Assembly: GCA_029783825.1 (NCBI GenBank)
Contig: JAREIK010000781.1
Span: 186,001 to 250,000 of the forward strand
DNA from: Sapria himalayana
Taxonomy: Eukaryota > Streptophyta > Magnoliopsida > Malpighiales > Rafflesiaceae
DNA: 64,000 nucleotides
Direction: 5' to 3'
Shown here: positions 47,380 to 60,375 of the stretch, piece by piece
Layout: each line of letters starts with the position of its first letter
How positions within the stretch are numbered: position 1 is the stretch's first letter
Program-made: the position numbers and the translations under genes
The notes under the pieces: generated by a model
The model's database searches: none
Seen by the model: the letters and a program-made list of their open reading frames with translations, nothing else
Told to the model about the DNA's origin: nothing

Positions 47380-47700
47380 GTTGAGGCACTAAGCACAATC
47401 ACAACTTTACCTTTTAGATTTTCTTTGCTTTTTTTTAATTATGTAACTCCAAAATGATAGTGTTGTGCATTGCCATAGTTTTCTTTAAGCTTATGATGGA
47501 CTATTTTATTCTTTAATACCAAAGTCTTAGTATTGTGCATTACCATGAATTTGTTTTCTAGCTTTCTTTAGTTAATTTATTTCTATTCTCTCAAAGTCGT
47601 GGTGATGTGCACAACCACAATTTTGTCCCTGAGCTATGTTTAAGCATGTTTTTGTTGTAGCATTAATGTCATAGTATTATGAATAGTCATGACTCTGTCT
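47380..47700. repeat. Degenerate 70-bp tandem units downstream of the protease
   Basis: Words of the type TTGTGCATTGCCATAGTTTT recur at about 47,395, 47,463, 47,535, 47,602 and 47,677, a spacing of 67-75 bp. They occupy the space where RT would normally begin in an intact element. Confidence 0.6.
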
Positions 47701-47949
47701 TTGATCGGATCCTCAATAGTTTCTATCTTAGTCTTATCTTTCTCATTTGTTTCCTTAGTTTTCTTGAAGTTGTCAGTATAAGATTTCTTCGAGGTCATGA
47801 TATCAAAGAATTTCATGACCTCATAAAAGTCATATTCTTTAATTTATATATTTTGCAATTCCAAAATGATTCTTTATCATCATCTTTCTCATCTTTATCA
47901 TTTCTACAACTCAAAATATATTCTTTTATGTCATCTCTTACATCTTTAA

Positions 47950-50000
47950 TTGGCTAGTAATTATTTAAAAATCCTTATATTGAAGGTGCACTTTTTATTG
48001 CATTATAATAGTATGGAGGAGATTATATACTTTCCCAACAACTTGTCTCCTTATCACCTACACCCCACAAGTCATTTAAGATTAAACTTTACTTGCTTGT
48101 TGCCAACACGTAGGGTGAACTCTCCTTTCTTGATGTCGACAAGGGTTTATCCAATGGATAAAATGGTTATCCCAATTATAATGGTACATAATTATTTTTG
48201 TCCATATCAAACATAACAAAATCTACCAGAAAAATAAAGATACCCACCATAACTAAAACAACTTTGATAATCTCATCTAGGAACTTTATAATCTCATCTA
48301 GGAACTTTATAATCTGATCAGTTATTTATAGTGAGAGAGATATTAAAGTAATCTTTTTGAAAATCAATTTTCATACCATTGATAAGAGAATCCAGTTGAT
48401 ACTTGATCTGAAGTCATATAATACTTTATAGAAGATGTAATCTATAATGGTGCAAGGTATATTGAAACTTGTGTGGGGTCCTTCAATTTAATAGGAGTAT
48501 TCTTTGAATAATTATACTATACTTCTTGGTCATATTTATGGTCTTGTACAACTCTAACTTAATATTATTATTCATTATTTCTTTCATAAACTTCACATAG
48601 TTTGACATTTGAGTTAGAGCTTTGACAAATAGTATAGTATCTCGAAAATATTTATCTATTTTCTCATTTTTAAAATATTGTGGAAATGGAAGGTTTATCT
48701 AAAGCTTACCTTTAGCTTCATTATGATTCATTTCTTTTTCTTTATATCCTTGTGTAACCTTCATTTGCATATGAGGATGAGATTTGAGGGTGCACTTAAT
48801 ATCGAGTCATGGAATTATTAAGTATCACTACATTATAACCTTTATCTTTGAAAGCATCTTCAGTGGGAGTAGTGACTTCTATGCAAATTTTAGTGAGAGT
48901 TAGTAATTCAAGAAATAACGATGGTATCAGATTCATAAGTTCTAGAATACTCTTGCTCAATAAATTACCTTTGTAGATCTTTCTTTCATCTAAGTAATAT
49001 GGATGAGCAATTCTTCAAATTTGCCTCATTATTACTTGATAGTTTATTAACTTATTTTTTCTTCATCAATTATACTAATTTTCAAATTTGATTATGTATA
49101 TTCCTTGTCTCCAAACTCATTTGATCCAATCTTACTTAAAGCTTCTCCATCTGATTATTATAGTTATCATTTCTCTTTATCAATTCTGTTAAGATGATAT
49201 TCATACTTTCTTACAAGGCTAACTTCTCTTCTCTTCTCTTCGTGATAGTTAATAATTCAAGCTTAATCCTCCTTGATTATTATAGCTCACTACATTATTC
49301 CTAAAATTTATTGAAGCTTACCTAGTATTTTTATAGCTCACTCCCATACCCTCAATATGAAAAATTCTTATGATTTATCATATTAGGATGGTAATGCATT
49401 GGAAAATTATTGTTGGGTCAAAATACATACCTTTTTTTTTCTTTTCATTGGTTTTCCTCTATTTGATAAATGGAATCTAAGTCCACATTTCTGTAAAGGG
49501 AAAATACTTCAATACTCTAGCTTTATATTCTCTCAAAGGAATAATCTATTAAAGTTAAATACTTGTTCTTTTCTAGCTCCTTAAATAAGTCATGTGCCTC
49601 CTCTGTGATTTATTTATAATTAAACTACTTATGGTCATACAACCATATACTTCATCATATAATTTAGCTTATTAGTTAAAGTTTAGGCTGAGAACTATAA
49701 CTAGAACCCATATTGCGGGTACCTCCTCAAAAAACTCTTAAAAATGCTTCCAAGTATCATATATAGTTTTTTGCTCATCTTACTGGAACTGACTTAATAT
49801 TTTTATAAGCTAATCAATTGTGTATATCTTAGACAAACTAACCATCGATTGATGTGTAAGTTTTATAGAATATTATCCTAAGAGTTTCACATTTGGTGTG
49901 GGAGTCATGTGTTGTCATGGTAGATGGTGATATGTAAGTCATGAGGTATCTACAAGTTGAGGTGACTCATAAAGTGGTGACATTCCTATGAGTTACTTTC
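47950..50000 (-). pseudogene. Athila-type Ty3/gypsy gag-protease relic
   Basis: On the minus strand the order is gag core text with the AYDTWKHF and EEAHDLFKELEKNKY blocks (about 49,780-49,540). The gag-pro linker follows with INLPFPQYFKNEKIDKYF (about 48,685) and then ALTQMSNYVKFMKEIM (about 48,610). The protease has FIFLVDFVMFDMDKNNYVPL (about 48,215), where the family reads FIFPADFIVLDMEED..VPIILGRPF. The catalytic-aspartate region just upstream is too decayed to read. The protease would mature the capsid. Stops are frequent. No RT, RNase H or integrase follows before the LTR-like flank. Confidence 0.85.
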
Positions 50001-50449
50001 TATTATATAACTCTTAAGAGTGAGATTTGAGGGAAAATATTTGTTAATTATGCAAGTATGATATTTATGATGTTGAAAGTATAAATATTTTTAATATCAC
50101 ATTAGGTTATATCTTTAAGACACATAAGTTCAGAGAATATGAATGCATATATATATATATATATATATATAATTCATTGAGAGAAGTAGACGAGTTGCCT
50201 AAAAAGTATTGTCTTATGAATGACCCTCGAGTAGTGATAATTTGTCATTTTGCTGATAAAGTCCTGAGAGGATAATCTTTGGTATGGGCCTAATAGATGA
50301 CAACCCCCTTGTATGCCAGTATATAACTATGATATTTTTATAATAATCCAACCATCATTCAATAACTAAGTACAATAAAAACCAACCACTTTAGACCACC
50401 AATCATACATAATGAAATGGACCTGCCCTTAGACTCTAATATTCTCGCC
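50001..50449. other. Leader-like spacer of the Athila-type element
   Basis: Lies between gag and the LTR-like flank on the minus strand. Apart from the AT run, nothing is recognised. Confidence 0.4.
50147..50171 (+). repeat. (AT)n microsatellite
   Basis: An uninterrupted AT run in the leader region of the Athila-type element. Confidence 0.95.
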
Positions 50450-52430
50450 AAAAACTCAATTTTATCCATTCGACTAAAGTAACTATTAACTCATCAATAG
50501 CTGATTGAAATGCTGATAGAAGTATTGTGGGATTGATATCTAGACAAAATTCTACTTTATTATTTATATAATCTTTATACTTGTGGGGCTAGTTAGGTAA
50601 GAGACTCTCACCTTATGAGATTTTGAAGCATTTCATATTCCTAAAAATTGGAAATCATAACAAAGTCATAATATATACCTATTATTATCCACCATGGCTA
50701 TCATACATAATATTAGAGTGAAACCTTAAATCTCTATAGTAAATAATATCCACATCCATCAATATTCCAAACATGACATCATCATAATTTAATATTATAC
50801 AAACTCAATCATCATACATAAATAAAATAAAGCAACCATAGAATTTTCTTTAGTCTGATATTAGTGAAAAATTTGTGTGATTTATTTTGTGATGTATCTC
50901 ATTGATTCGAGAGTTCCTAATGATAACCAATATGATGATCTTAAGTCTCAAATCCTATTCAAAATTAATCATTATTCATGTTCACCTTGAATTTGACACT
51001 AAGTATGGATTATAATTTGTGCTACCTAGGGTTTTGCATACTCTTAGGCTCAAAATATGAATCCCTCTTATCAATTTGACAAAATTTCTAAGTCTTTCCT
51101 TTTTACATCAGGGTCTCATCAAGCTTATGTGTTCCTTTTCAAGCTAGAAGTCATGAATTTAGATTAAAACCAAACTTTGTCATCTCTTTGATCTCTTATC
51201 GAGTGAAAAAGTCTTGCCGAAAAAGGAATGCCTTGACTTAAATAATTTTTCTCTACAACTCAAAGTTGTGGTTGTGGTAGCAAGAATATTATGATTGAGG
51301 TAATTATTTTCTAGAATCAATAATCATGGTTGCACAAAAACCACAACTAATTAATAATTTTTATATGTACTAAGCCATTATAGTAATGATATAATGACAA
51401 ATAATTAGTCTCTAGAATACAAAGTCACTGTCACAAAAATAGTCTCATTGTGATTGAGATATTTTCTTTATAAAGTAAAAGGTTGTGGTGAGAAAAGTAT
51501 GTCGTGATTAAAAATTAATTGGTATTATGCAATTATAGATCTGTAATAAACATGTTATGACGCTATAAATTCTTATGACTTTTTGAACAAATGTAGCACT
51601 TTATTGCTTTGACATGAAAATAAAGTTGGGGCCAAAATTGTATATTAATACTAGTTTATTGTGACCCATGATAATGTCATGATCATGAAGAAAATATTAT
51701 ATAGTAAATAGATTGTGACCACAATGTGGTAGAGCTATGGTGTATGAAAATTATTGACTTATTTGTAGAGTTATGACCAAAAAAAGGCTGTCATTACTAC
51801 TTAATAGGCTTGTGATAGTATAACCAAGTTGTGCATTATAAATATCACAACTTTTCATTAATTTTCTACCCTCCTAGTCAATTTCTTACAAGTTCTCCAA
51901 TTATACTCAAATTATATCTGATTTCATACTTTTCATCTATTTCTATCAAAACCACTATTAATGAATTCATTTCATTATAAGCCTATTCTCTATATAAACA
52001 TATCATGAAAACACTTTGAAATAACTTAAAAAAATCAATATGTTAAGTATCTAAGAAATCCTTACAAAGCTAAAAGCTCAAATAAAATTATTAATATATT
52101 ATTTCGCATCTTTTATGATAACTAAGGTTAGAGAATGTAAATATATACTCAAAGTAATCATCTTGAAATATTGATGTACAATTTAAAAGGAATAGAAATG
52201 TGGATGACTTGTAAATAGAGTAAGTATAATTTCAATAGTAAAATAATGAAGAAACTATTACAAGTGGATCATTTTTGATAGTCACAGTCCATGGTTGACA
52301 ACCTTCTTATATGTCAAGGGGGAAAATTTTATATCATCATACTATTTAGCCAACAATCAAACATAATATCTCATTAATAGAAAAGAAAACTCATCATATA
52401 TAAGGAAGCAAATTAACCTTAGAGTTTGAG
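50450..52430 (-). repeat. LTR-like flank (5' side) of the Athila-type element
   Basis: Parts match 11,640-11,850, 16,950-17,600, 46,480-46,860, and the 11,220/12,510 pair, all in the same orientation. It contains 50-60 bp degenerate units around 51,250-51,500. Lying upstream of gag on the minus strand, it is best read as the 5' LTR plus adjacent leader. Its ends cannot be fixed by eye. Confidence 0.6.
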
Positions 52431-53150
52431 TATTAATCTATGATCTAAGTTTATTTTCTCAACTTGAGTAATGATGAAGATAGTTATCCATGGGATAGTA
52501 AAGATGAGGATACATAATGAGATAATCAAATTTTTTGAGGGTGATGCACATTCCTAGCTTGCGTAGAAATTTGATCTTGGTTAGTATAATGATGGATGAT
52601 GGTGTGAGGTTTTCTTGTAATGATAAATATTACAAGATGAAGTGAGGAGGAATGTTGATTGCTTGAAGAATAAGGTGTGACATATTGTGTAAGTTGTAGA
52701 TAACCATCATCATGATTCCAGGAAATGGGTTCTTGTGTTCTAAGAAGAAAGAAGGCATAAAGAATATGCAAGGAATGCAATAGAGTATGTCCATAGAGAA
52801 AAACTTGATGTTCCATTAGAAGTTGTGATGTTGAAACACAACTTCACAACATGGAAATAGGTAGAACAACTAGAGGAAGAGAATAGTTGGAAATGTCCTA
52901 GTAGAGTCACGACACAGAAATATGGTATTGTGTTAAGGTTTAGAGATCAGACATGGAAACATTGAGTCGTGTTGTGGAAAAACAACATACCAACATTGAA
53001 CCAGACATAGCGATCAAAATATGAAGTATTTGGGTGAAGAAGTCCCATTAGATTCATGGCATGATTATATAGTGTCATGACATGGGAACATAATGGGATA
53101 ATGAGAGATTAGGTCTTGGCATCAGTGATTTGAGTATATTAATGAGAAGA
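52431..53150. other. Unassigned DNA with repeated TCATGACATGG-like words
   Basis: Degenerate GTTGTGATGTTGAAACA / GTCACGACACAGAAATATGG units recur through 52,820-53,100, similar in style to 54,480-54,860. No coding homology was recognised until the copia relic begins. Confidence 0.45.
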
Positions 53151-54250
53151 ATCAAGAGACTATATCATTGAACATGATGATGGAAGGAGTGCCAGATTAT
53201 TTTGGAGGGCTTCAGCTTTGCAAGGGCTACCTGTACTGAAAAAAAAGTGGGAGAAATTCAAAGCTATAGCCATATGAATAACACCAACATTAGACTTGAT
53301 ATATAGTGATATGTTTAGAAGAATATCATAGGCATCAATTGAGAGATCAAGATACTATATTTCTTTTGTTGAAGACTTCATCTAGAACAAAATCAAATTG
53401 TTAGAGAAATTCATGAAATTTAAATTACTAATAGAAAATTAGTTCAACAAGAGGATACTCATTCATTAGATAGACAATGATATGAAGTATTTTTTGGTTG
53501 ATCATTTCTATATCGAGTTAGGCATTGCCATGCATAACACTATCAAGATGATATCATAGTAGAATAAACTAGTAGAAAGTATAAACCAAGCAATGATGGA
53601 AAAGGCAAGGTGGATGAAAAGTTAAGAAGGCTTGAATCTAGAATTTTGGATAGAAAACATCACCACTTCATGCTACCTAAAGAACCACACTTCCATGTTA
53701 GTGTTGAAAGATATAACACCCATTTGAGGTGTTGTATGGGAGGGAGCCAAGCAAATTCCATCTTTGAATGTTTGGGTATGATGTGTATGTGCATGTGGCA
53801 AAGGAAATGAGAATAAGTTAGACTTGAAATCAATTAATTGAAATTTACTTGGCTATAAGGAAGGCATCAAAGACTTCAAGCTTTGGGAGACATCAATGGA
53901 AATAGTGATATATAGTTAAGATGTATTGTTTAAAAAAAGTAAGCGTAAAGAGATTCCTACAAGTTATGACGAGGTTAATAGTTCTAAAATAATGGAGCTA
54001 TGACATTGAAATAAAGAGTCATGAGTTTTTTTTATCATTACATCACAAATGGAGAAATCTATTTTACTGGTAGCACAAAATAATTTGATGAAGAGGTGGA
54101 GTAGATAGAGTTTTAAGAATTTGTTGAGGCTGATGTAGTCAAGACAACTCCTATATTAAGTTGGTTTACATTGGTTAGAAACCCAATTAAAAGGTATGAA
54201 GATAATGCACACACTGCTCTTTAGGATACCAAAAGAAAATCCAAGCACTG
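53150..54250 (+). pseudogene. Ty1/copia integrase relic
   Basis: In the plus direction the blocks are KIKLLEKFMKFKLLIEN (about 53,390), NKLVESINQAMMEKAR (about 53,565; family ERxNRTLMExAR), EVLYGREPSKFHL (about 53,725), VYVHVAKEMR (about 53,785), NLLGYKEGIKDFKLWE (about 53,845) and DVLFK (about 53,920). This is the core and C-terminal part of copia integrase. Several stops interrupt it. RT does not follow. Confidence 0.82.
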
Positions 54251-54479
54251 AGATGGAGTCAAGAGCCTTCAAGAATCCAATGTTGTGGGGGCAAGCTAAA
54301 GAAGATGATCACTCCAATATCTAAGAGCCTTGTGAAGTTGACTTTGAATCTAAAGGTAATTGAATGGTAGTGGTTGTAGAAAAGAATTCTAGTATTGTAG
54401 AGCTGAGATTGAGATGAGTAAGAATAAATATTTGTTAAGTGATATAATATTATGATTGACTCATACTTCAAAAACTACA

Positions 54480-54865
54480 ACTATAATTTGGTGTCGTGAC
54501 TTGGAGTTTGGAGTTGCAACCTGAATAGAGTGACAACCAGTCTTATGTCATTGCAAATAAAAGGCTATGCTTTGGATTTATGAGCTGTATTATGAAGTCA
54601 TGACTTATCCTAAGTTATAACATGTGCTTTGGAGTTGCAATATGGAATCGTGATGTTATACTCTACTTAAGGTGCAACATATATTTTGGTATTGTGACCA
54701 TGTTCTATGGTGTGATGACATTATTGTTGATACAACCTTTTTTTGTGTAATTATGATTGATAGACGTAAGGATTCAAGTAATGATTTTGTCTTATAGTAT
54801 CATGACATAAATGAAATCATAACTTGAAACTATGATATCATGACTCATGTCTTAAGTTTTAAGAG
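54480..54865. repeat. Degenerate tandem units of about 65-70 bp
   Basis: Phrases such as TTGGAGTTGCAA, GTCATGACTTATCC and GGTATTGTGACC recur through the block, with a spacing near 65-70 bp, and closely resemble the style of 52,820-53,100. Probably LTR or untranslated DNA of a retrotransposon. Confidence 0.4.
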
Positions 54866-55000
54866 GTTTTTTTATTTTCTATTTAAGAATTATAAATTGA
54901 ATAGAATTATAATTATGAAAAATGAAAAACTCAGAATAGAACCAAAAATGAATGAATAGGATTTTCTTCTTATTTTCTATTGTGTCATGGTAATATCTCT

Positions 55001-55003
<3 letters not shown>

Positions 55004-55034
<31 letters not shown>
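55004..55034 (+). repeat. (CT)n microsatellite
   Basis: An uninterrupted CT run of about 31 bp. Confidence 0.97.
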
Positions 55035-55038
<4 letters not shown>

Positions 55039-55264
55039 CTTAGTGTGCTTCTATGAGAATTCTCAAATCCACAACTAATCATCCACTTCCTGGTTTGGGA
55101 TTGGATGAGGGTAACAAAAAAACTTGGGGATCAATGCAACTTTAGATCCATCCTTAGAATTTAGTATCAAAGGAATGTGGGAGCTATGTCTGGTTTGAAG
55201 AGCCCCTAGAGGTTTGTCTATGTGTTTGAGATTAACATACATTTGGTATTTGCATCTGAACAAG

Positions 55265-55342
55265 AGTTAATGTATTGAGTCGCCTTTATATTTTGGTATC
55301 AAAGTTAGTGTGTTGAGTCACCTTTACATCTGGTATCAGAGT
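55265..55342 (+). promoter_or_regulatory. Tandem 38-bp unit with two primer-binding-like sites
   Basis: Two head-to-tail copies of a 38-bp unit end in TGGTATCAAAG (55,294) and TGGTATCAGAG (55,331). TGGTATCAGAG is the usual sequence in plant copia elements complementary to the 3' end of initiator methionine tRNA, where cDNA synthesis starts. The DNA upstream (about 54,880-55,264) would then be a 5' LTR. No gag follows, so this is an isolated fragment. Confidence 0.5.
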
Positions 55343-55559
55343 TGAGTATGTCTCATGTATTTTATGTGATCTCAGAGCCAGAGCTGAAGCACAAAAGGGG
55401 GTCTTTCCTATCAAGTAGATTGTAGAGCATTGCCACTGCCACCTTGCCATTGGGCTGGTCATTACAATCATTTAGACTATAGTCCAAGGCCTGGGACTGA
55501 TGACATGCCTCACCTAGACAATTGGACGCCTTGGGCAGACTCAAGCTAGACTAGATTAC

Positions 55560-55800
55560 TTATGTTATGGGCCAAATGCAAAGCATGTTCATGGGTTGGT
55601 TTGTGCCAGTATGGCCTAGAATTACTTGACCTAGCACAATAAGCATGCCTTAATTTGAAACTGAGCTTGTGTGACATGTTAGGCTTCTCTTTTCTTCAAC
55701 CATGACAACACGGTATTACATGGCTATTAAACCGTGCCAGGCCCAGCATATCATGGTTGCTCGGATGGGTCACCCAAAACTAGGTGTACCTGCCCAACAT
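55560..55800 (-). mobile_element. Probable decayed hAT family fragment, inverted
   Basis: In reverse, 55,790-55,690 reads through CCCATCCGAGCAACCATGAT, then ATGCTGGGCCTGGCACGG and then ATACCGTG. This parallels GCCCGATCATGC...CGTGCTGGGCC...CACGGTTACTGTACCGTG in the 2,055 element. The terminal repeats and target duplication were not identified. Confidence 0.45.
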
Positions 55801-56780
55801 TACCTATTTACCACCTATATATGAAAAAATAAAATAATTTTTGATGAGATAATGAAACATGAGGCTCAAGGAAGAATTATCTTTCTTTATTTTTTTCTCT
55901 ATTATTTTTACCATTGATTCTAATATCATCCAATGATAACCTATTATGTGTCACACCTTCATGCATATGATAGTCCAATATTCTCACCTCTCTTATAGAC
56001 TTATAGATCTCTCACTCTTATAATCTTCACCTCACTTAGATACTTACATATCTCTTTATGTTCCAATCTCTAGTTGATTTTGCCCAATGGAAAAATTATT
56101 GTCTATAAAAAACAATCAAACGAATCTAGTTGGGAAACCAACTAAAACTCAATAAATTTTTAAATAAATTAATATTATTCTTTTTTTGTCTACTTGAATT
56201 ATGGAAGAGATATAGAATATTAATAATATGTGTGTGGGTGTACATAGAGAGAGAGAGAGAGACAAAGACATAGAGGGAGAGAGAAAGAGGAGAGTTTTGA
56301 ATGAGAGATAGTAATATAAGCTTATATTTTATTACTCATCTTAAAGATGAGAGATGAAGATTAATAAATAAAATGTTTAAATTTTATAAATGTCATCATT
56401 CATCAAAATTCACAAATGATATCAATAACAAACCTAATCTTTCCATAGTTTTTATTTAGATTTTAGTAATCACTCAAACCAAAAATTACACAAAAATCAT
56501 AACCATTTACATATTTTAGCAATTAATTCTTGTTTTTTTATTAACGTGAAAATGAACTTTCTAGTTAGATTTCTCTCTAAAAGATTCATGCACACAAAAA
56601 TAATAATAAATAGCAAAATGCAAACAAAAAATACAATATTTATTAAATCGAACAACATCAATTAAAAATAAATAAAACTAAATTAGTTTGATTGAACTAG
56701 TTGGACCGAAACCATATAACTACTCTAGGCAAGCCCAACAAAAAACAAAATTTCATTACAAAAAATTAAAAGTTGGTAAG
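55801..56780. other. AT-rich DNA with GA-rich tract
   Basis: Contains a GA-rich tract at about 56,247-56,300 and otherwise AT-rich DNA without recognisable genes. The last bases (AAAAGTTGGTAAGGAT) match the inverted repeat copy at 340-375 and mark the left border of copia-2. Confidence 0.55.
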
Positions 56781-56784
56781 GATA

Positions 56785-57045
56785 GAAAATAAATTCACTT
56801 TTGGAAAAGATGAGTTTAATATAATGAAAAGGGGGTTGGTGAAACATCACATTGTCCACATCGAAAATCCATTTGGGATTTTTAGTTGTCCTTTTAAAGA
56901 AGGAAGTTCCTCCACCTTTGAAAAGTATCCAAATTCTAATTCTTTTTTATCTTATATTTCATTTATTGTATTGTTTATTTTATTGTCTCAAGGTTGAATT
57001 TTCTATATTCAAATTATTGTTGCATGTTTTATTTTTATAATAGTG
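56785..57045 (+). repeat. Copia-2 5' LTR
   Basis: It contains GTCCACATCGAAAATCCATTTGGGATTT, which corresponds to CCACATCAGAAA..TTGGGGATTTTC of copia-1, and ends ...TTTTATAATAG before the primer-like site. Its first bases are not clearly readable by comparison. Confidence 0.7.
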
Positions 57046-57248
57046 GTATCGTAGGAGGGGTTTAGGATAATAATTTTTGTGGTTAATATATGTATAGAAA
57101 AGATATGACAAAAGGGTGATAATAGCATCAAGGTATGTAGTTTTTAAAAGGGTATTGCACCCCTCTATTTACCTAGAAACTTTTTTGGTGTATTAATATA
57201 AATAGTTACTATATTTCTCAATGACTATTCATTGTAAAAGTGAAATAG

Positions 57249-57960
57249 CAAAATTTTAAGTAGAAAAATTCAACGAAAATAATTTTGATAATGGAAAATA
57301 AAAATTAAGGTAATTTTGAAAGGATAATTATTTAGATGCAATTGAAAAAAAATCACTAGGATTCTTGAAGATAAGTGGAATGAGATAGATGGTAATATGA
57401 TTGCTAATCTACATTTAAAAGTAGTTGATAGAGTATTGTAGAGTGCAATAGAAAAGGATACAGGAAAACAAAATTAGGATACTCTATTTTCTCAACTTCA
57501 CAATAAGATATTTTTAAAGTGAAGACTTCACTCTATTTTTTCAACTTACTATGTCGTGTCATAAAATAAAAGAAATTGAATGTGCTGAGATTTTATTTCA
57601 AAGTCTATCTGATTCATATGATCAACTCATCAATCTAATGAATGGTATCCTAATAGATTGTCTAATCTTCAATTACTGCTACCATCTTAGAAGAAAAAAT
57701 TTGACACAAAATTAAGAAAGATATATATACAAATGCATAGCAAGCATAAGCCTTGATGATGATACAAGAGAGATCAATGGAGCATGATCCAAGTAGAAGT
57801 CAGAATTATGATAAATCAAAATCAAGAAGTAAGAAAAATATTAAATACTACAACCATGTTAAGATACTTCAAAATAGATTGTTAGTTTTAAGAAAAAGAG
57901 AGGGATGATGAATAATCAAATATTCAAGAGAATATTGTAAGTATCAATGATGATGATAAT
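57249..57960 (+). pseudogene. Copia-2 gag relic
   Basis: Text parallel to copia-1 gag: DKWNEMD becomes DKWNEIDGNMIANLHL (about 57,372), and SLPDSYDQLI becomes SLSDSYDQLINLMNG (about 57,603). Deletions shorten the middle part. Confidence 0.85.
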
Positions 57961-57999
57961 ATCTTATATAGCAAGGTTATAATTCATAATAATAGTTAA

Positions 58000-59260
58000 A
58001 AGTAGAAAGTAATTTGGTGATGTATAGTTACTAGATGTATGAGCTTTGTGGCACATTATATCTTAATGAGATTAGTTTCACAATTATAAACCAATCTCAA
58101 GAGATTCTATGCATATGGATGATGATCATGCTTTGAAGATTATTGGTATCGGTACTATCAAAATAAAAATGTTTGATAGTATGTTTTATACTATTCAAGA
58201 GGTATAACATATGATAGAGTTGAACAAAAATTCATTATCACTAGGAAAAATAGATAATCTTGGGTGTAAGACTCATATTAAGAATAAGATAAAAAGATTA
58301 TGAGAGGCACACTTATGGTCATAAAGAGAGAAAAGATCATGGTAAATTTATTCATGTTTAAATGAAAAATAGATAAGAAGGAGATGCATGTGTTTCATCA
58401 ATTAGTAAAGGAAAAGAATTAATGATAATATGGTATTTCAAACTAGGTCACATGTCAAAATAAATTTTAAAGATTCCCTCGAAAAAAACTACTTTTGGGG
58501 CTCAAATTAGTAAAATTAATTTTTTGTGAGTATTATATTACAAGTAAGCAGAATAGATTGATATTTAGTATATCAATTGTAAGATATAAATTTATTCTGG
58601 ACTTGATATATTTTGATGTATAGGAATCATTAGAAATATCACAAGGAGAAGCAAAATATTTTATATCTTTCAATGATAATTACTTAATGAGTTGTTGGGT
58701 GTATCTAATCAAGAAGTCAGATGTATTTCTAATTTTTAAAGACTACAAAGCACAGATGGAACTTGAATCTAGGAAAAGAAAAAAAGTGTTTAAGGACATA
58801 TAATGGAAGTGAGTATATAGGTGGCAAGTTTATTGCTCTTTATAAGTAGGAAGGCATTAAATTATAGTTCATAGTTACATATATGCCACAAAAAAATAGA
58901 GTAGCAGAATAGTTGAATAGAACTTTTGTAGAATGGTTGAGAGTAATATTAAGGACTACAAGCATACCCTATTCTTTTTGAGTGGAAGCAGCCAATACTG
59001 CATATTATATAATAAATCGATCACTATCAATTATGATTGATTCGAAGATGTTGATGAAGATGCGGATTGGTAAACTAGTAGATTATTCTACTTTACACTT
59101 TTCTAGATGTCATGCATATGTGATGTATAACACCCAATAAATAATAAAGTTGGATCTAAAATCTAGCATGTAAATATTCTGAGAGTATGTTGAAGGAGTG
59201 AAAGAGTATCGCCTATGGAATCCCACTACCCACATGAAAATTATTAATAGAGATTTAACC
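58000..59260 (+). pseudogene. Copia-2 protease-integrase relic
   Basis: The protease active-site block near 58,030 has degenerated: after LLD, the Gly-Ala pair is lost to a stop codon. The integrase keeps recognisable pieces (KDYKAQMELESRKRK near 58,738, the NRVAE.LNRTF block near 58,898, VWVYLIKKSD-like text near 58,698, EGVKEYRLWNPTT near 59,195) with many stops. Confidence 0.85.
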
Positions 59261-59639
59261 TTGGTAGAAAATCAACTACAAAGACTTGATGATAATGATA
59301 GAACATTAAAGAAACTTCAAAACTATCATTGTGCAAGTATAAAATAATTAGCTAAAAAATAATCCAATATACATGGAAGAAGAACCAAAGAATGAAGTAC
59401 ATAGCAAGTTGAGTCTGAGTCTCCAAAAGTTAGTCAGCCAGCACATGATAAGCGGCTGCTAGCTTGGCACTCAGAGTATGTTTTGAAAAATAGTATTGCA
59501 CATTGTCTTCAAAGTAATGATGGAGAACCTTCAACATTTCATGAAAGCTTCAAATATTTTTGATGCATCTCTGTGAATGATAGCAATGAAAGAAGAAATT
59601 AAAGTTTTACACAAGAATGAAACTTGAAAGCTAGTAACA

Positions 59640-60290
59640 TTACCACTAGGAAGAAAAGCTATTGATAAAAAATAGGCTTACAAGATCAAGCAGGATAATA
59701 ATGATCAAGTAGAATAGTATCATACAAGATTGATAGTAAATGAATATGCTCAGAAAGAATGCATTGACTTCAATGAAATTTTTTCCCCGATGATCTGTCT
59801 TATAATAATTAAAGTAGTAATAACTTTTTGTGCTATATTTAATTTATATTTGAATGAGTTGGATGTTTAAATTATATTTCTTCATGGAAAATTAAAGAAG
59901 TTTATATATTCCACCCAGGAGAATTTGCTGAAACATATAAGGAAAACTTGATTTGTAAGTTGAACAAATCTCTATACAGTCTAAAACAAGCACAGAGATG
60001 TTGGTTTCAGAGATTTGATTTTTTCATCATTAACCTTGAATATAATAGACTCAGTTCAAACTATTATACATACTACGAGAGGTTTGAGAATAAAAATGAT
60101 TTCATCATTTTATTATTATATATGGATGACATGTTAGTAGTAGGCCTCAACAAATATCAAATCCAACAATCGAAGGCACAGTTGGCTAGAAAGTTTGATA
60201 TGAAGGACTTGGGACTAGTAAACATAATTCTAAGAATGCAAATTTATCGAGATAGAAATAGTAAAAAGATTTGACTTTCTCAATAAAACT
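59640..60290 (+). pseudogene. Copia-2 reverse transcriptase relic
   Basis: The open part (59,948-60,274) carries LNKSLYSLKQAQRCWFQRF, then LLLYMDDMLVVG near 60,112 with the YxDD catalytic core intact, and LARKFDMKDLGLVNIILRMQ. Upstream, the DVKNAFLHG-type block is broken by a stop (GCYI..LHGKL near 59,880). Confidence 0.93.
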
Positions 60291-60375
60291 ATTTTAAAAA
60301 GATTTTTGATGTTTCAACATGCAAGGTAGTAAGCAAATTTCTGCCCCACTTCTTGTTAATTTCAAGTTGTCCTCA

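Noticed and set aside
47679..48216. Two plus-strand frames of about 90 codons
   Set aside because: They lie antisense to the Athila-type protease relic, whose conserved block reads on the minus strand.
53610..53810. 66-codon plus-strand frame as a separate small gene
   Set aside because: It is part of the copia integrase relic read partly out of frame.
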